Source: an uncultured Fidelibacterota bacterium (GTDB lineage: Bacteria > Fidelibacterota > Marinisomatia > Marinisomatales > Marinisomataceae). From it: DNA of 64,000 nucleotides. Location of the stretch: positions 347,212 to 411,211 of the forward strand of contig CACNWW010000001.1 in NCBI GenBank assembly GCA_902624275.1, written 5' to 3'. Shown here piece after piece: positions 25,683-34,729 of this stretch (position 1 is the first letter of the stretch; every line of letters starts with the position of its first letter). The translations under genes and the position numbers were made by a program. The notes below the pieces were generated by a model, which worked only from the letters and a program-made list of their open reading frames with translations, did not search any database and was not told where the DNA came from.

Positions 25683-28064
25683 ATGAGATTTTCAATTAAA
25701 ATATTATTGTTGATTAGTTGTTTTGTAACACATTTACTAAGTCAAGAAGTAACACTTTATAGAGTTAATGTCATCGGTAATAAAACAACTTCTGACAAGA
25801 TGATTAAATATTCTGCAGGGTTAAGAGATGGAACCCAAATTCAGCGTTCTGATATTTCTACCGCTGTTACAAGATTATGGGATTTGGGCCTTTTTGATGA
25901 TATAAGTATCTCACTTAATAATGAGTCCCAATATGGCGTTGAAATTACTATAGATGTTGTAGAGAGCCCGGTTCTAAACAATTTCAGATTCGAAGGTATA
26001 ACAATTAGAGAAAATAGGCTAATAGATAAAATGGTGTTAAAACAGGGGCAAAGAATTAAGCCTAATTCAGTTGACCAAGCTATAAGAATAATTGAAGATA
26101 TTTATAAAGAAGATGGATACTTTAATATAGATGTTTCCTCTAATATCGTGGCTCCAAAAGATACGGTAGTCAGAACTCAATTTTCTAAAGATATCTTATT
26201 CGAAATTAAAGAAAATAAAAAATTTAGACTTGAGAACATCAATTTTATTGGTAACCAAAACTTTTCAGAAAGAAAACTTAAAAAAGAACTTAACAGTACT
26301 AAGGAAAGAAAATGGTGGACATTCTGGGTTAAAAGCTATGATCAGGATAGTTTTGAAGAAGATTTAAAACTTTTGAAAAAATTCTATAATAATGAAGGAT
26401 TTAGAGATTTCAGAGTATTAAGCAATGATTTGGAAATCAAAAATAATGAAGGAAAACTAAATCTTAACATTAATATTATAGAGGGAGAAAAATATTTCTA
26501 CAGAAATTTTAAATTTGAAGACAACAGAATTGCAAAGAACGAAGAACTGTTAAGTCTTTTAAATTTAAATAATGGAGATGTTTTTTCTCAAGAATCTTTT
26601 GATAAAGCAGTTTATGAAGATATGATGAGCATATATCAGGACAGAGGTTATATTTTTAGCAGTGTTAATCCTCAAATTACTCCTGTTGGGAATGACTCTT
26701 TAGATATTTTATTTAAGATGGATGAGGGCAATCAAGTTTTTATAGATCAAATACTTATTTCAGGGAATGAAAAAACAAGAGAGAATGTTATAAGAAGAGA
26801 ATTAAAAATTTACCCTGGAGATATTTTTAACAGGTCAAAACTTATGAGAAGTCAAAGAGACGTATGGATTTTAAATTACTTTGATAATGTCATTCCGGAC
26901 GTTATTCCGGTATCTGAAGACAAGGTTAATTTAGATTTTCTTGTTGAAGAAAAGCCATCAACGCAAAGAATCAATGCAAATGTAGGTTTTACAGGTGAAT
27001 ATGGTGTGACAGGAGGCGCTGGAGTTGAATTTGACAACTTTAGAGGAAAGGGACAGTCTTTAAGCGTAGGATTAAGTACAGGTACAAACTTTTCATTATA
27101 TTCTAGCCAAGAGCCTTCAAAATATCGATCTTTTAATTTAGGTTTTCAAGATCCAATGATTAATGATAGTCCGTACTTAGTTGGAGTGTCAGTATTTTAT
27201 TCCTTTAGAGGATCCTCAACAAATTATTTTTTCCCTCTAGACTTTACAGTTGGAGGAGCTGTTGCAAGCTTTGGTAGAAGATTAGAATGGCCAGATGATT
27301 TTTTTAGAGTTATGTGGTCTGTTAAGTATATGCAAAAACAATATGAAGGGACGCAAGAAGATATTAATCAATATATAGGTGGACTAGATAAAACAAGAGG
27401 AATAAGTATTAGTCAATCTTTTTCTAGAGACAGTAGAAATAGAGCAGAATTTCCGACCAATGGATCAACTTTTACTTTAAATAGCACATTATCCGGAGGA
27501 ATTCTTGGTGGAAATGAAAACTTTCAAAAACATGTTCTTAATTTAGAATGGTTTACCCCATCGTTTTCTAAGTTTATTATATATAGTTCTGCAAAAATTG
27601 GCATCATAAAGCCAATAAGTGTAGATAGTGGAGAGCAAAGTTTCATACCATTCGACGAGAGGTTTATAATGGGAGGGAACGGTATACCTTATGGTAATGC
27701 TTTAAGAGGATATCCTGATAATGCAATTGGACCTCAGACAACAAGTGGTCAAGCGGTTGGAGGAAACTCAATGAGTAGACTTGTTGCTGAGCTTAGATAT
27801 CCTCTTTCAGAGAACCCTGTAATATACTTGATGGCGTTTGGAGAAATGGGGAATGTTTGGAATACATCAAGATTGACAGAACCATTTTACATTGATAGAT
27901 TTAATTCAATTTCAATGAAAAAGTCTGCAGGAATTGGGGTTAGGTTTTTTATGCCAGGTCTTGGTAAATTAGGCTTTGATATGGGTTATGGTTTTGATGA
28001 TATTAACGGTGATGGTAGTCCCCAAGGATGGGAGTATACTATAACCTTTGGACAGACTTTTTAA
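25683..28064 (+). CDS. bamA: Outer membrane protein assembly factor BamA
   Basis: BamA is the central Omp85-family barrel that folds and inserts outer membrane proteins. The 793-residue precursor has a signal peptide (about 1-20, ending HLLSQ), five POTRA-like repeats (about 22-420, e.g. VNVIGNKTTSDKMI, FRFEGITIRENRLI, INFIGNQNFSERKL, ILISGNEKTRENVI) and a C-terminal barrel. The barrel includes FDNFRGKGQSLSVGLSTG, the loop-6-type RGYPDNAIGP motif (family VRGF/RGY region) and a final strand ending TITFGQTF with the terminal Phe. It is followed by skp and lpxD as in many Gram-negative bacteria. Confidence 0.96.
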   Translation: MRFSIKILLLISCFVTHLLSQEVTLYRVNVIGNKTTSDKMIKYSAGLRDGTQIQRSDISTAVTRLWDLGLFDDISISLNNESQYGVEITIDVVESPVLNNFRFEGITIRENRLIDKMVLKQGQRIKPNSVDQAIRIIEDIYKEDGYFNIDVSSNIVAPKDTVVRTQFSKDILFEIKENKKFRLENINFIGNQNFSERKLKKELNSTKERKWWTFWVKSYDQDSFEEDLKLLKKFYNNEGFRDFRVLSNDLEIKNNEGKLNLNINIIEGEKYFYRNFKFEDNRIAKNEELLSLLNLNNGDVFSQESFDKAVYEDMMSIYQDRGYIFSSVNPQITPVGNDSLDILFKMDEGNQVFIDQILISGNEKTRENVIRRELKIYPGDIFNRSKLMRSQRDVWILNYFDNVIPDVIPVSEDKVNLDFLVEEKPSTQRINANVGFTGEYGVTGGAGVEFDNFRGKGQSLSVGLSTGTNFSLYSSQEPSKYRSFNLGFQDPMINDSPYLVGVSVFYSFRGSSTNYFFPLDFTVGGAVASFGRRLEWPDDFFRVMWSVKYMQKQYEGTQEDINQYIGGLDKTRGISISQSFSRDSRNRAEFPTNGSTFTLNSTLSGGILGGNENFQKHVLNLEWFTPSFSKFIIYSSAKIGIIKPISVDSGEQSFIPFDERFIMGGNGIPYGNALRGYPDNAIGPQTTSGQAVGGNSMSRLVAELRYPLSENPVIYLMAFGEMGNVWNTSRLTEPFYIDRFNSISMKKSAGIGVRFFMPGLGKLGFDMGYGFDDINGDGSPQGWEYTITFGQTF

Positions 28065-28079
28065 TAAAAGGAGATAAAA

Positions 28080-28586
28080 GTGTATAAGAAAATATTATTT
28101 ATGGCGTTGTTGTTAAGTTTTTCAATCGCTCAACAAAAAATCGGTGTAGTTTTTTCTGAAACTATAAGGCTTAACTATGAAGAGTTTAAACAAGTTGAAA
28201 AAGAACTCCAGGCTGATTTAGAGATAATTCAAAAAGAGTATCAATTAATGGCAACCGAGCTTGACAGTATGGTCAAAGAATATGAAAAGCAAAGTTTAAT
28301 GCTTTCAGAAGATTTGAAAAAAGCTAAAGAGCAAGATATTGTTGATATGAACAATTCTATGCAAAGCTATCAACTATCAAAGCTAGGACCAAACGGTGAA
28401 TTAACACAAAAACAGGCTCAGTTAGAATTTCAATTGGTCGAAAAATTTAAAGCTGCGGTAAATGCAGTAGCAACACAAAAGGGTATGGATTTGATAATTG
28501 ATGGGACGCAAGCCTCATTGTATACAAAACCTACAATCGATTTAACAGATGATGTATTAACAGAGCTTAAAAAAACAACTAAATAA
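28080..28586 (+). CDS. skp: Periplasmic chaperone of the OmpH/Skp family
   Basis: Skp binds unfolded outer membrane proteins in the periplasm. This 168-residue precursor starts at a GTG with a good AAAGGAG upstream. It has a signal peptide (about 1-19, ending SIAQQ), then the Skp start KIGVVFSETI, a long helical arm (about 40-110, rich in Glu, Lys, Leu and Gln) and a return KFKAAVNAVATQKGMDLIIDG that closes the body domain. Position between bamA and lpxD is classical. Confidence 0.9.
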   Translation: MYKKILFMALLLSFSIAQQKIGVVFSETIRLNYEEFKQVEKELQADLEIIQKEYQLMATELDSMVKEYEKQSLMLSEDLKKAKEQDIVDMNNSMQSYQLSKLGPNGELTQKQAQLEFQLVEKFKAAVNAVATQKGMDLIIDGTQASLYTKPTIDLTDDVLTELKKTTK

Positions 28587-28597
28587 AGGTTTTTCTC

Positions 28598-29608
28598 GTG
28601 TTTACCTTAAAAGAGGTTGCTGAAAAAATTGAGGGTCAGTTGGTAGGCAATCAAACTTTGATCATCAATTCTGTTGATGATATCAGTTTGGCGTCTAAAG
28701 GTTCAATAGCTTTTGCATTTTTACCTAATTATAAAATGAAAGTTAAATCCTCAAGTGCATCCGCATTTATTGTTTTAAATGAAAATGATTTATTTGGCAA
28801 TAGTGGTATTATTGTCAATAATCCATATAAGTCTATGATTAAACTATTAGAAATGTTTGATTCAAGGCCAGTAGTAGAATATTGTATATCTGAAAATTCA
28901 ATTATAGATAAGTCAGTTGAATTGCCAAATGATTTACATTTAGGCGCTTTTTCAGTAATTGAAAAGGATGTAGTTATTGGTAATAATGTTTATATAGGAA
29001 ATGGAGTTAAACTAAATCCTGGTTCAAAAATTGGAGATAATTCGATTTTATATGATAATGTTGTTTTATATGATAATTCCATTATTGGCAAAAATACAAT
29101 TATTCATTCAGGGTCAATTATTGGTTGTGATGGATTTGGCTATCATACCGTTGAAAAAGAGCACCATAAAATTCCTCACATCAAATCTGTAATAATTGGT
29201 GATAATGTTGAAATTGGAGCTTCATGTACCATTGACAGAGGTTCAGTTCAAAACACAATTATATCTAATCATTGTAAGCTTGATAATCAAGTTCATATAG
29301 CACATAATGTACAAATTGGTAAAGGCTGTTTATTAGCAGGAGGAGTATTTATTGGTGGTAGCACCCATATTAAAGATTATGTTACTATCGCTGGCAAAAG
29401 TGATATTGGTCCTCACATTGAGATAGGTCAAGAGGCTGTTATAGCAGCAAGATCATGCGTTCTAAAATCTTTGCCTGGAAAAGAAATTTATGCGGGTAAT
29501 CCAGCTAGGACTTTAAAAGAGAAGCAAAAAAGAGATGCTATATCAACAAGAGTTAGTATTATTGAAAAGAAATTGAGAAAAAATGCCTCCAAAACAACAA
29601 ACAATTAA
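28598..29608 (+). CDS. lpxD: UDP-3-O-(3-hydroxyacyl)glucosamine N-acyltransferase LpxD
   Basis: LpxD adds the second 3-hydroxyacyl chain (N-linked) to the lipid A precursor. The 336-residue protein has the N-terminal uridine-binding domain (about 1-100), a left-handed beta-helix of hexapeptide repeats (about 100-300) with IIGCDGFGYH (family block) and HIAHNVQIGKGCLLAGG containing the catalytic histidine, and a C-terminal helix. The start is GTG at 28598. Its end overlaps lpxC by 26 nt. Confidence 0.95.
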   Translation: MFTLKEVAEKIEGQLVGNQTLIINSVDDISLASKGSIAFAFLPNYKMKVKSSSASAFIVLNENDLFGNSGIIVNNPYKSMIKLLEMFDSRPVVEYCISENSIIDKSVELPNDLHLGAFSVIEKDVVIGNNVYIGNGVKLNPGSKIGDNSILYDNVVLYDNSIIGKNTIIHSGSIIGCDGFGYHTVEKEHHKIPHIKSVIIGDNVEIGASCTIDRGSVQNTIISNHCKLDNQVHIAHNVQIGKGCLLAGGVFIGGSTHIKDYVTIAGKSDIGPHIEIGQEAVIAARSCVLKSLPGKEIYAGNPARTLKEKQKRDAISTRVSIIEKKLRKNASKTTNN

Positions 29609-30503
29609 ATATTCTGTTTCTTGTACAGGAGTTGGATTGCATACTGGAGTTCAAAGTACTCTTACTTTTCATCCAGCAGAAGAAAATACTGGCATTAAAT
29701 TTATTAGAAATGATAAAGGGGATCAACTTATAACTCCAGATATTGATAATGTGGTAGACTTAACTCGCGGAACTACTATAGAAGAGAATGGCATAAGAGT
29801 ACATACAACAGAGCACGTTATGTCAGCGTGTGCAGGGATGAGAGTAAACAACCTTTTAATTGAATTAAATAGCAAAGAACCTCCAGTTATGGATGGAAGC
29901 TCTAAAGATTTTGTTGCAGCACTCAAAGAAGGTGAAATAATTGAACAAAGCTCACCAGTTGACTTTCTTGAAGTTACAAAGCCTGTAGTTTACAATGATG
30001 AAGAAAAAGATGTTGAAGTTTTAGCAGTTCCATTTGATGGATTCAAAACCACTTTTACTATTCAATATGATTTGGAAGATTTAGACGTACAATATAGCTC
30101 TATTCAAAATGCATATACTAATTATGAAAAACAAATTGCTCCAGCAAGGACTTTTTGTTTATTAAGTGAAGTGACAGAATTGGCAAAAAAAGGATTGATT
30201 AAAGGCGGTAACGTGGGAAATGCTGTTATTATTGTTGACAAAGATATTGATGGGGACGAGGTAAAGTTTTTTATGGATAAGTTTGGAATTAAATTTTATC
30301 AAGGATCCCGAGGACTTTATAAGTCTCAACATTTAAGATTTAAAAATGAGCCAGTTAGACATAAAACATTAGATTTAATTGGTGACCTAGCCTTACTCGG
30401 TAAACCAATTAAGGGGCATGTTACGGCCATCAAAAGTGGCCATAAAGGTAATGTTGAGTTCGCAAGATTATTGAGAAAAGAATTCAAGGATCAGTTTAAA
30501 TGA
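29583..30503 (+). CDS. lpxC: UDP-3-O-acyl-N-acetylglucosamine deacetylase LpxC
   Basis: LpxC is the zinc deacetylase that commits UDP-acyl-GlcNAc to lipid A. The 306-residue protein shows SVSCTGVGLHTG at the start, RVHTTEHVMSACAGM with the first zinc histidine, PPVMDGSSKDFV, and VRHKTLDLIGDLALLGKPIKGH with further zinc ligands (His, Asp) and the catalytic region. In Bacteroidota LpxC is often fused to FabZ. Here they are separate genes overlapping by 4 nt, so the same gene order is kept without fusion. Confidence 0.96.
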   Translation: MPPKQQTIKYSVSCTGVGLHTGVQSTLTFHPAEENTGIKFIRNDKGDQLITPDIDNVVDLTRGTTIEENGIRVHTTEHVMSACAGMRVNNLLIELNSKEPPVMDGSSKDFVAALKEGEIIEQSSPVDFLEVTKPVVYNDEEKDVEVLAVPFDGFKTTFTIQYDLEDLDVQYSSIQNAYTNYEKQIAPARTFCLLSEVTELAKKGLIKGGNVGNAVIIVDKDIDGDEVKFFMDKFGIKFYQGSRGLYKSQHLRFKNEPVRHKTLDLIGDLALLGKPIKGHVTAIKSGHKGNVEFARLLRKEFKDQFK

Positions 30504-30931
30504 AAGATATCAACTATATATTAAAAATGATTCCACATCGCTATCCTTTTTTACTTGTTGATAAGATTATTGAGGAAAAGGAAAGAAAAGAAATTAAAAC
30601 TTTAAAAAATGTTACGATTAATGAACCTTTCTTTTCAGGACACTTTCCTGATAAACCAATAATGCCTGGAGTGTTAATATTAGAGTCGATGGCTCAATCA
30701 GCATGCTTAATCATGTTGGACTTTATTGAGAACCCAAAAAATCATTTAGTTTATTTATCAAAAGTGAACAATTTTAGAATCTATTCAAATGTCATACCAG
30801 GTGACCAAATAATTATTGATGCAAAAGTAGTTCACGAAAAGTTAAATTCATTTAAGTTTGAAACTACTTGTCAAGTGAATGATAAGCTTATAGCCAAAGC
30901 GGAATTTTTAGCCACAATGGTTGAAAGATAG
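30500..30931 (+). CDS. fabZ: 3-hydroxyacyl-[acyl-carrier-protein] dehydratase FabZ
   Basis: FabZ is the hot-dog-fold dehydratase of fatty acid synthesis; by consuming 3-hydroxyacyl-ACP it competes with LpxA and LpxD. The 143-residue protein contains MIPHRYPFLLVDKI, FFSGHFPDKPIMPGVLILE (catalytic His and Glu) and ESMAQSACL. The gene ends with TAG at 30929-30931. lpxA continues in the same reading frame just beyond this stop, with no ATG/GTG/TTG in between. Confidence 0.96.
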   Translation: MKDINYILKMIPHRYPFLLVDKIIEEKERKEIKTLKNVTINEPFFSGHFPDKPIMPGVLILESMAQSACLIMLDFIENPKNHLVYLSKVNNFRIYSNVIPGDQIIIDAKVVHEKLNSFKFETTCQVNDKLIAKAEFLATMVER

Positions 30932-30934
30932 GAG
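30931..30934 (+). promoter_or_regulatory. Ribosome binding site pointing to an ATC start of lpxA
   Basis: GGAG overlaps the last base of the fabZ stop and lies 6 bases before ATC at 30941, the codon where LpxA similarity starts. No ATG, GTG or TTG stands at a suitable distance in the lpxA frame, so this site is the main argument for AUC initiation. Confidence 0.5.
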
Positions 30935-30940
30935 TTAAAA

Positions 30941-31711
30941 ATCAGCAAGATACACCAAACTAATATTATATCAAGCAAAGCAAAAATTGGTAAAAATGTA
31001 GAGATTGGACCTTATAATGTTATTGAAGACAATGTCATAATTGGCGATAATGTAAAGATTGGAAACTTTAATACCATTTCACGGTTTACCGAGATTGGAA
31101 ATGATTGCCACATATTAAATAACAGTAGTATTGGTGCAATCCCTCAAGATAAGAAATTTGGAGGAGAAGATACTAAATTAATTATTGGCAATAGAACAAT
31201 TATTAGAGAGTTTGTGACTTTAAATAGAGGTACAAAAGCAACAGGAGAAACTAAAATTGGTAAGGATGTATTAATTATGACTGGTGTTCATGTAGCACAT
31301 GATTGTATTATTGGGAATAATGTTATATTAGTAAACCTCGTTGCATTAGGCGGACATGTTGAGATTGATGATTGGGCAATTTTAGGTGGAGCAAGTAATG
31401 TACATCAATTTTGCAAAATTGGAAAACATGTAATGGTTGCTGCAAATTCGAAATTAGTTCAAGATGTACCTCCATTTGTGCTTGCTAGCAAGCATCCTGT
31501 TCAATATTCTGGCATTAATTCTTTAGGTTTAAGTAGGAGAGGTTTTTCTGGGGATGAAAAAGCCGATATTAAAAAAGCCTACAGGTATCTTTTTAGATCT
31601 GATTTAAATCAATCGGATGCTCTTGTAAGAGTCAAAGAAGAGCTTTCTAATAGAAAGCATATCAATGAAATCCTTCATTTTTATAAATCAAGTGAGCGAG
31701 GCATTATTTAA
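30941..31711 (+). CDS. lpxA: UDP-N-acetylglucosamine acyltransferase LpxA, apparent ATC start
   Basis: LpxA transfers a 3-hydroxyacyl chain to UDP-GlcNAc, the first step of lipid A synthesis. The reading frame from 30941 encodes 256 residues beginning ISKIHQTNIISSKAKIG, which matches the normal LpxA N-terminus. Hexapeptide repeats follow, including the block IGAIPQDKKFGGEDTKL, GVHVAHDCIIGNN with the catalytic His, and LGLSRRGFSGDE in the C-terminal domain. The first ATG/GTG/TTG in frame is a GTG at 31214, which would remove 91 residues and the start of the beta-helix, so an ATC start behind GGAG is proposed. Readthrough of the in-frame fabZ TAG or a sequence error are alternatives. Confidence 0.85.
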   Translation: MSKIHQTNIISSKAKIGKNVEIGPYNVIEDNVIIGDNVKIGNFNTISRFTEIGNDCHILNNSSIGAIPQDKKFGGEDTKLIIGNRTIIREFVTLNRGTKATGETKIGKDVLIMTGVHVAHDCIIGNNVILVNLVALGGHVEIDDWAILGGASNVHQFCKIGKHVMVAANSKLVQDVPPFVLASKHPVQYSGINSLGLSRRGFSGDEKADIKKAYRYLFRSDLNQSDALVRVKEELSNRKHINEILHFYKSSERGII

Positions 31712-31719
31712 TACTTCTG

Positions 31720-32853
31720 ATGAAAAATGTTGTTGTAATGGGCTCTACAGGATCGATAGGAATTCAATCATTAGATGTAATTTCAAAAAATAAATCTCAT
31801 AAAATTTGTGGGCTTAGTTGCTATTCAAATGCAGACCTCCTTTTTGAACAAACTAAGAAATATTTACCTAATTTTGTTGCGATTGACGTTATTGATTCTA
31901 CTCATAATCTTTTCACCCTATGCAAAGAAAATAATATTAAGCTTATAACTGGCAATAACGCTTCCAGTAATATTCCATTTGATAATTTAGATTTAGCAAT
32001 TAATGCTATTGTTGGCACTGCTGGTTTGCAACCTACTGTAGAATTAATTAAAAAAGGTATAGATATTGCTTTAAGCAACAAAGAATCTTTAGTATTAGGG
32101 GGTCATATTATTATGCCTTTAGCTCATAAAAATAATGTTAATATAATTCCCGTTGATAGTGAACATTCAGCAATTTTTCAATGTTTGAATGGTGAAAGTC
32201 ATAGAGAATTAAAGAAAATTATTCTTACAGGTAGCGGAGGACCTTTTCTTGAAACTCCTATTAATAAGTTTAATTCTATTACACCCAATCAAGCACTTAA
32301 ACATCCCAATTGGGATATGGGAGCAAAAATATCAATTGATTCTGCAACAATGATGAATAAAGCATTAGAATTAATTGAAGCATTATATTTATTTGATATA
32401 AAACTTGATAAAATACAAATTGTTATTCATCCTCAATCCATTGTTCATTCAATGGTTGAGTTTGTTGATGGTTCTTATAAAGCTCATTTAGGTTTACCGG
32501 ATATGAAAGTACCAATTCAGTACGCATTAACGTTCCCAGAGAGAAAAGACTCTTCTGTTGGGAGTTTAGATTTTGAAAACTTAAATTTGGATTTTAAAAA
32601 ACCTGATTTAGAAAGATACCCAATTTTATCACTTGTTGAAGAGCTTATTAATTTAGGAGGTAATAGAATAGCAGTAATGAGCATGGCAAATGATTATGTT
32701 GTGCAAAGGTTTCTTGAGCAAAAAATTTCTTTTAATGAAATATTTTCTTTAATTAAAGAGGTGGTGAATGAATTTGCATCTGATGATTTACCTTCTTTAG
32801 AAGAATTATTTATTTTGGATAAAAATATTCAATTATATTTGAACTCAAATTAG
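31720..32853 (+). CDS. dxr: 1-deoxy-D-xylulose 5-phosphate reductoisomerase Dxr
   Basis: Dxr (IspC) converts DXP to MEP with NADPH, the first committed step of the MEP pathway whose later enzymes IspD, IspF and IspE lie at 11-13 kb. The 377-residue protein has VVMGSTGSIGIQSLDVI (NADPH binding), ALSNKESLVLGG, IIPVDSEHSAIFQCL (metal-binding Asp and Glu), LTGSGGPFLETP, HPNWDMGAKISIDSATMMNK and IHPQSIVHSMVEF. All active-site blocks are intact. It sits between lpxA and rseP as in many bacteria. Confidence 0.97.
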   Translation: MKNVVVMGSTGSIGIQSLDVISKNKSHKICGLSCYSNADLLFEQTKKYLPNFVAIDVIDSTHNLFTLCKENNIKLITGNNASSNIPFDNLDLAINAIVGTAGLQPTVELIKKGIDIALSNKESLVLGGHIIMPLAHKNNVNIIPVDSEHSAIFQCLNGESHRELKKIILTGSGGPFLETPINKFNSITPNQALKHPNWDMGAKISIDSATMMNKALELIEALYLFDIKLDKIQIVIHPQSIVHSMVEFVDGSYKAHLGLPDMKVPIQYALTFPERKDSSVGSLDFENLNLDFKKPDLERYPILSLVEELINLGGNRIAVMSMANDYVVQRFLEQKISFNEIFSLIKEVVNEFASDDLPSLEELFILDKNIQLYLNSN

Positions 32854-32859
32854 GATAAA

Positions 32860-34032
32860 ATGATATATATTTTAGCATTTATAGTATTGATTGGTGTAAT
32901 TGTTTTTGTGCACGAACTAGGACACTTTTGGGCAGCAAGAAGCGTTGGTGTTGGAGTTGAACGTTTTTCAGTAGGTATGCCACCAAATTTTATTGATTTT
33001 ACAAAAACAAAAAAAGGTTTAGTTATTGACATATTCTTTTTTGCCTTTCATGAAAATAGAATTAAATGGAAAAAAGTATTTTCTACTACTTTAATTTCAT
33101 TTAATGCGCCTTCCGAAACAGTTTATACAATTGGATTATTACCCTTGGGAGGTTACGTAAAGATGAAAGGTATTCTTGATGAGAATATGGACAGTGACTT
33201 CAAAGGTTCGGAGGATGAACTTGAATCAAAAAATGCTTTGCAAAAAATATGGGTAATGAGTGCAGGCGTAATAATGAACTTGATCTTAACCTTTTTTGTA
33301 TTTGTTTTAATCGGAAATTTGCAAGGTGATACTAGGGTAGAAAATAACGATACAACAATTGATTACATCATTCCTGAACAACCCGCTGAGCTTGCAGGAA
33401 TTATATCTGGAGATAAAATACTATCTATTGACAATATTGAGGTTGAAACTTGGAGTGATGCAGTTATAATCATTGAACAGAACCCTAATAAAACAATACC
33501 AATTATTGTTGAACGAAGCGAAGCAATTTTATCATTTAAAGCATCTCTTGGTTCAAGACCTAATTTATCCACTGGTAGAGTTGATCAACAGGTTGGTACA
33601 TTAGGAGTTTCCAAATCGCAAGTTCCAGTGCAGTTAAATTTTCAAGAAGCTATTGTTTATGGATTTAATGAAACAATTTGGGCAATGACTTTAATGACAT
33701 CATCTCTTAAAATGATTTTTCAAGGTAATGTATCTCGCGATGAGGTTGGAAGTGTAATCATGATTGGTGATATGGCGGGTCAAGCAGCACAAGCTGGCTT
33801 AGTCCCCTTTCTTTTCTTAATGGCATTAATTAGTGTAAATCTTGCGTATATAAATATTTTACCCATACCCGGACTGGATGGAGGACATATTGCTTTAATA
33901 TTAATTGAGGTTTTAATGGGAAGAAAGCTTTCAGTAAAGTCAAGAATTAGAATTCAATCAATAGGTATGTTTATATTACTATCATTAATGGTTTTTTTAC
34001 TTCTTAATGATATTATTCGCGTATTTTCTTAA
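32860..34032 (+). CDS. rseP: RIP metalloprotease RseP (site-2 protease)
   Basis: RseP cuts membrane-embedded substrates such as anti-sigma factors or signal peptide remnants. The 390-residue protein has the zinc motif VHELGH (HELGH at residues 18-22) in the first transmembrane helix and a PDZ domain in the middle (about 170-230, EQPAELAGIISGDKILSID). It also has the second catalytic motif NILPIPGLDGGH near residue 335, plus four predicted membrane segments. It closes the bamA-lpx-dxr run and overlaps the convergent DUF3108 gene by 20 nt. Confidence 0.95.
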   Translation: MIYILAFIVLIGVIVFVHELGHFWAARSVGVGVERFSVGMPPNFIDFTKTKKGLVIDIFFFAFHENRIKWKKVFSTTLISFNAPSETVYTIGLLPLGGYVKMKGILDENMDSDFKGSEDELESKNALQKIWVMSAGVIMNLILTFFVFVLIGNLQGDTRVENNDTTIDYIIPEQPAELAGIISGDKILSIDNIEVETWSDAVIIIEQNPNKTIPIIVERSEAILSFKASLGSRPNLSTGRVDQQVGTLGVSKSQVPVQLNFQEAIVYGFNETIWAMTLMTSSLKMIFQGNVSRDEVGSVIMIGDMAGQAAQAGLVPFLFLMALISVNLAYINILPIPGLDGGHIALILIEVLMGRKLSVKSRIRIQSIGMFILLSLMVFLLLNDIIRVFS

Positions 34033-34729
34033 GCCTTAGCTCAAGAACCCCGCCACCAAGTTTTAGCAATATTCTTGCTGGGACTAAAATATCATTAATC
34101 GACACATAGGTGATTTCCATATCACCTTTATTTTTAAGAACTGGTTTTCCATTATTAATTGGAGACAAAGTATATCCTTGTTTATTTCCATATGGCGTTT
34201 TAATCATTTCAGTTCCTAAGTTTTTGATTTTTATCATTCTACTTTTCCCAGCATCAATTATATTAAATTTTTTTGACTGATTCTCTGCTATGTCAAATTC
34301 TGATAAGATTAATATTAGCGAATAAGGATCAAAACTGTTTCCTTTAACAATGAATTCTTTTTCATTGGTGACACCCTTTTCATTCCTAATAATAGTTTCA
34401 GAATTTTGCTTTTTTCGAAGTTCTCTTATACTTTTATTTTGCTTTACAACATTAAGAGTTTCTTTATTGATCCAAACATCAATTTCATTTCGAATTTTAT
34501 AAATTGAATCACCTAGTCTTGTAGTTCGAACATTAAAACTTAAGTGATAAACATTTATTCCTTCAATATTATCTGGATCTTTTATAGATAAGGAAGCTTG
34601 CCCGAGCTTTAGATTCAATACTTTAAGATATACATTGTATTCATATTTTACTTTTGAATCAAAACGATTGTTTGGAGCATTAGCCATTAATGTCAAAGAG
34701 CCTACAATAAGAAGAATTATTAGTTTCAT
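34013..34729 (-). CDS. Secreted DUF3108-family protein
   Basis: A 238-residue protein with a signal peptide (about 1-18, ending LTLMANA). The mature part resembles the DUF3108 family: YEYNVYLKVLNLKLGQASLSI, NVRTTRLGDSIYKIRNEIDVWINKETLNVV and late DILVPARILLKLGGGVLELRL. It is predicted to be beta-rich and located in the periplasm or outer membrane. Function is unknown for the family. It follows tsaC with no gap and may be co-transcribed with it and the LpxL-type gene. Confidence 0.7.
   Translation of the reverse strand: MKLIILLIVGSLTLMANAPNNRFDSKVKYEYNVYLKVLNLKLGQASLSIKDPDNIEGINVYHLSFNVRTTRLGDSIYKIRNEIDVWINKETLNVVKQNKSIRELRKKQNSETIIRNEKGVTNEKEFIVKGNSFDPYSLILILSEFDIAENQSKKFNIIDAGKSRMIKIKNLGTEMIKTPYGNKQGYTLSPINNGKPVLKNKGDMEITYVSINDILVPARILLKLGGGVLELRLKKIRE

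Noticed and set aside
31214..31711. LpxA starting at the GTG at 31214
   Set aside because: It would lack the first 91 residues including several beta-helix coils and would leave 280 bases of conserved LpxA coding sequence unexplained.
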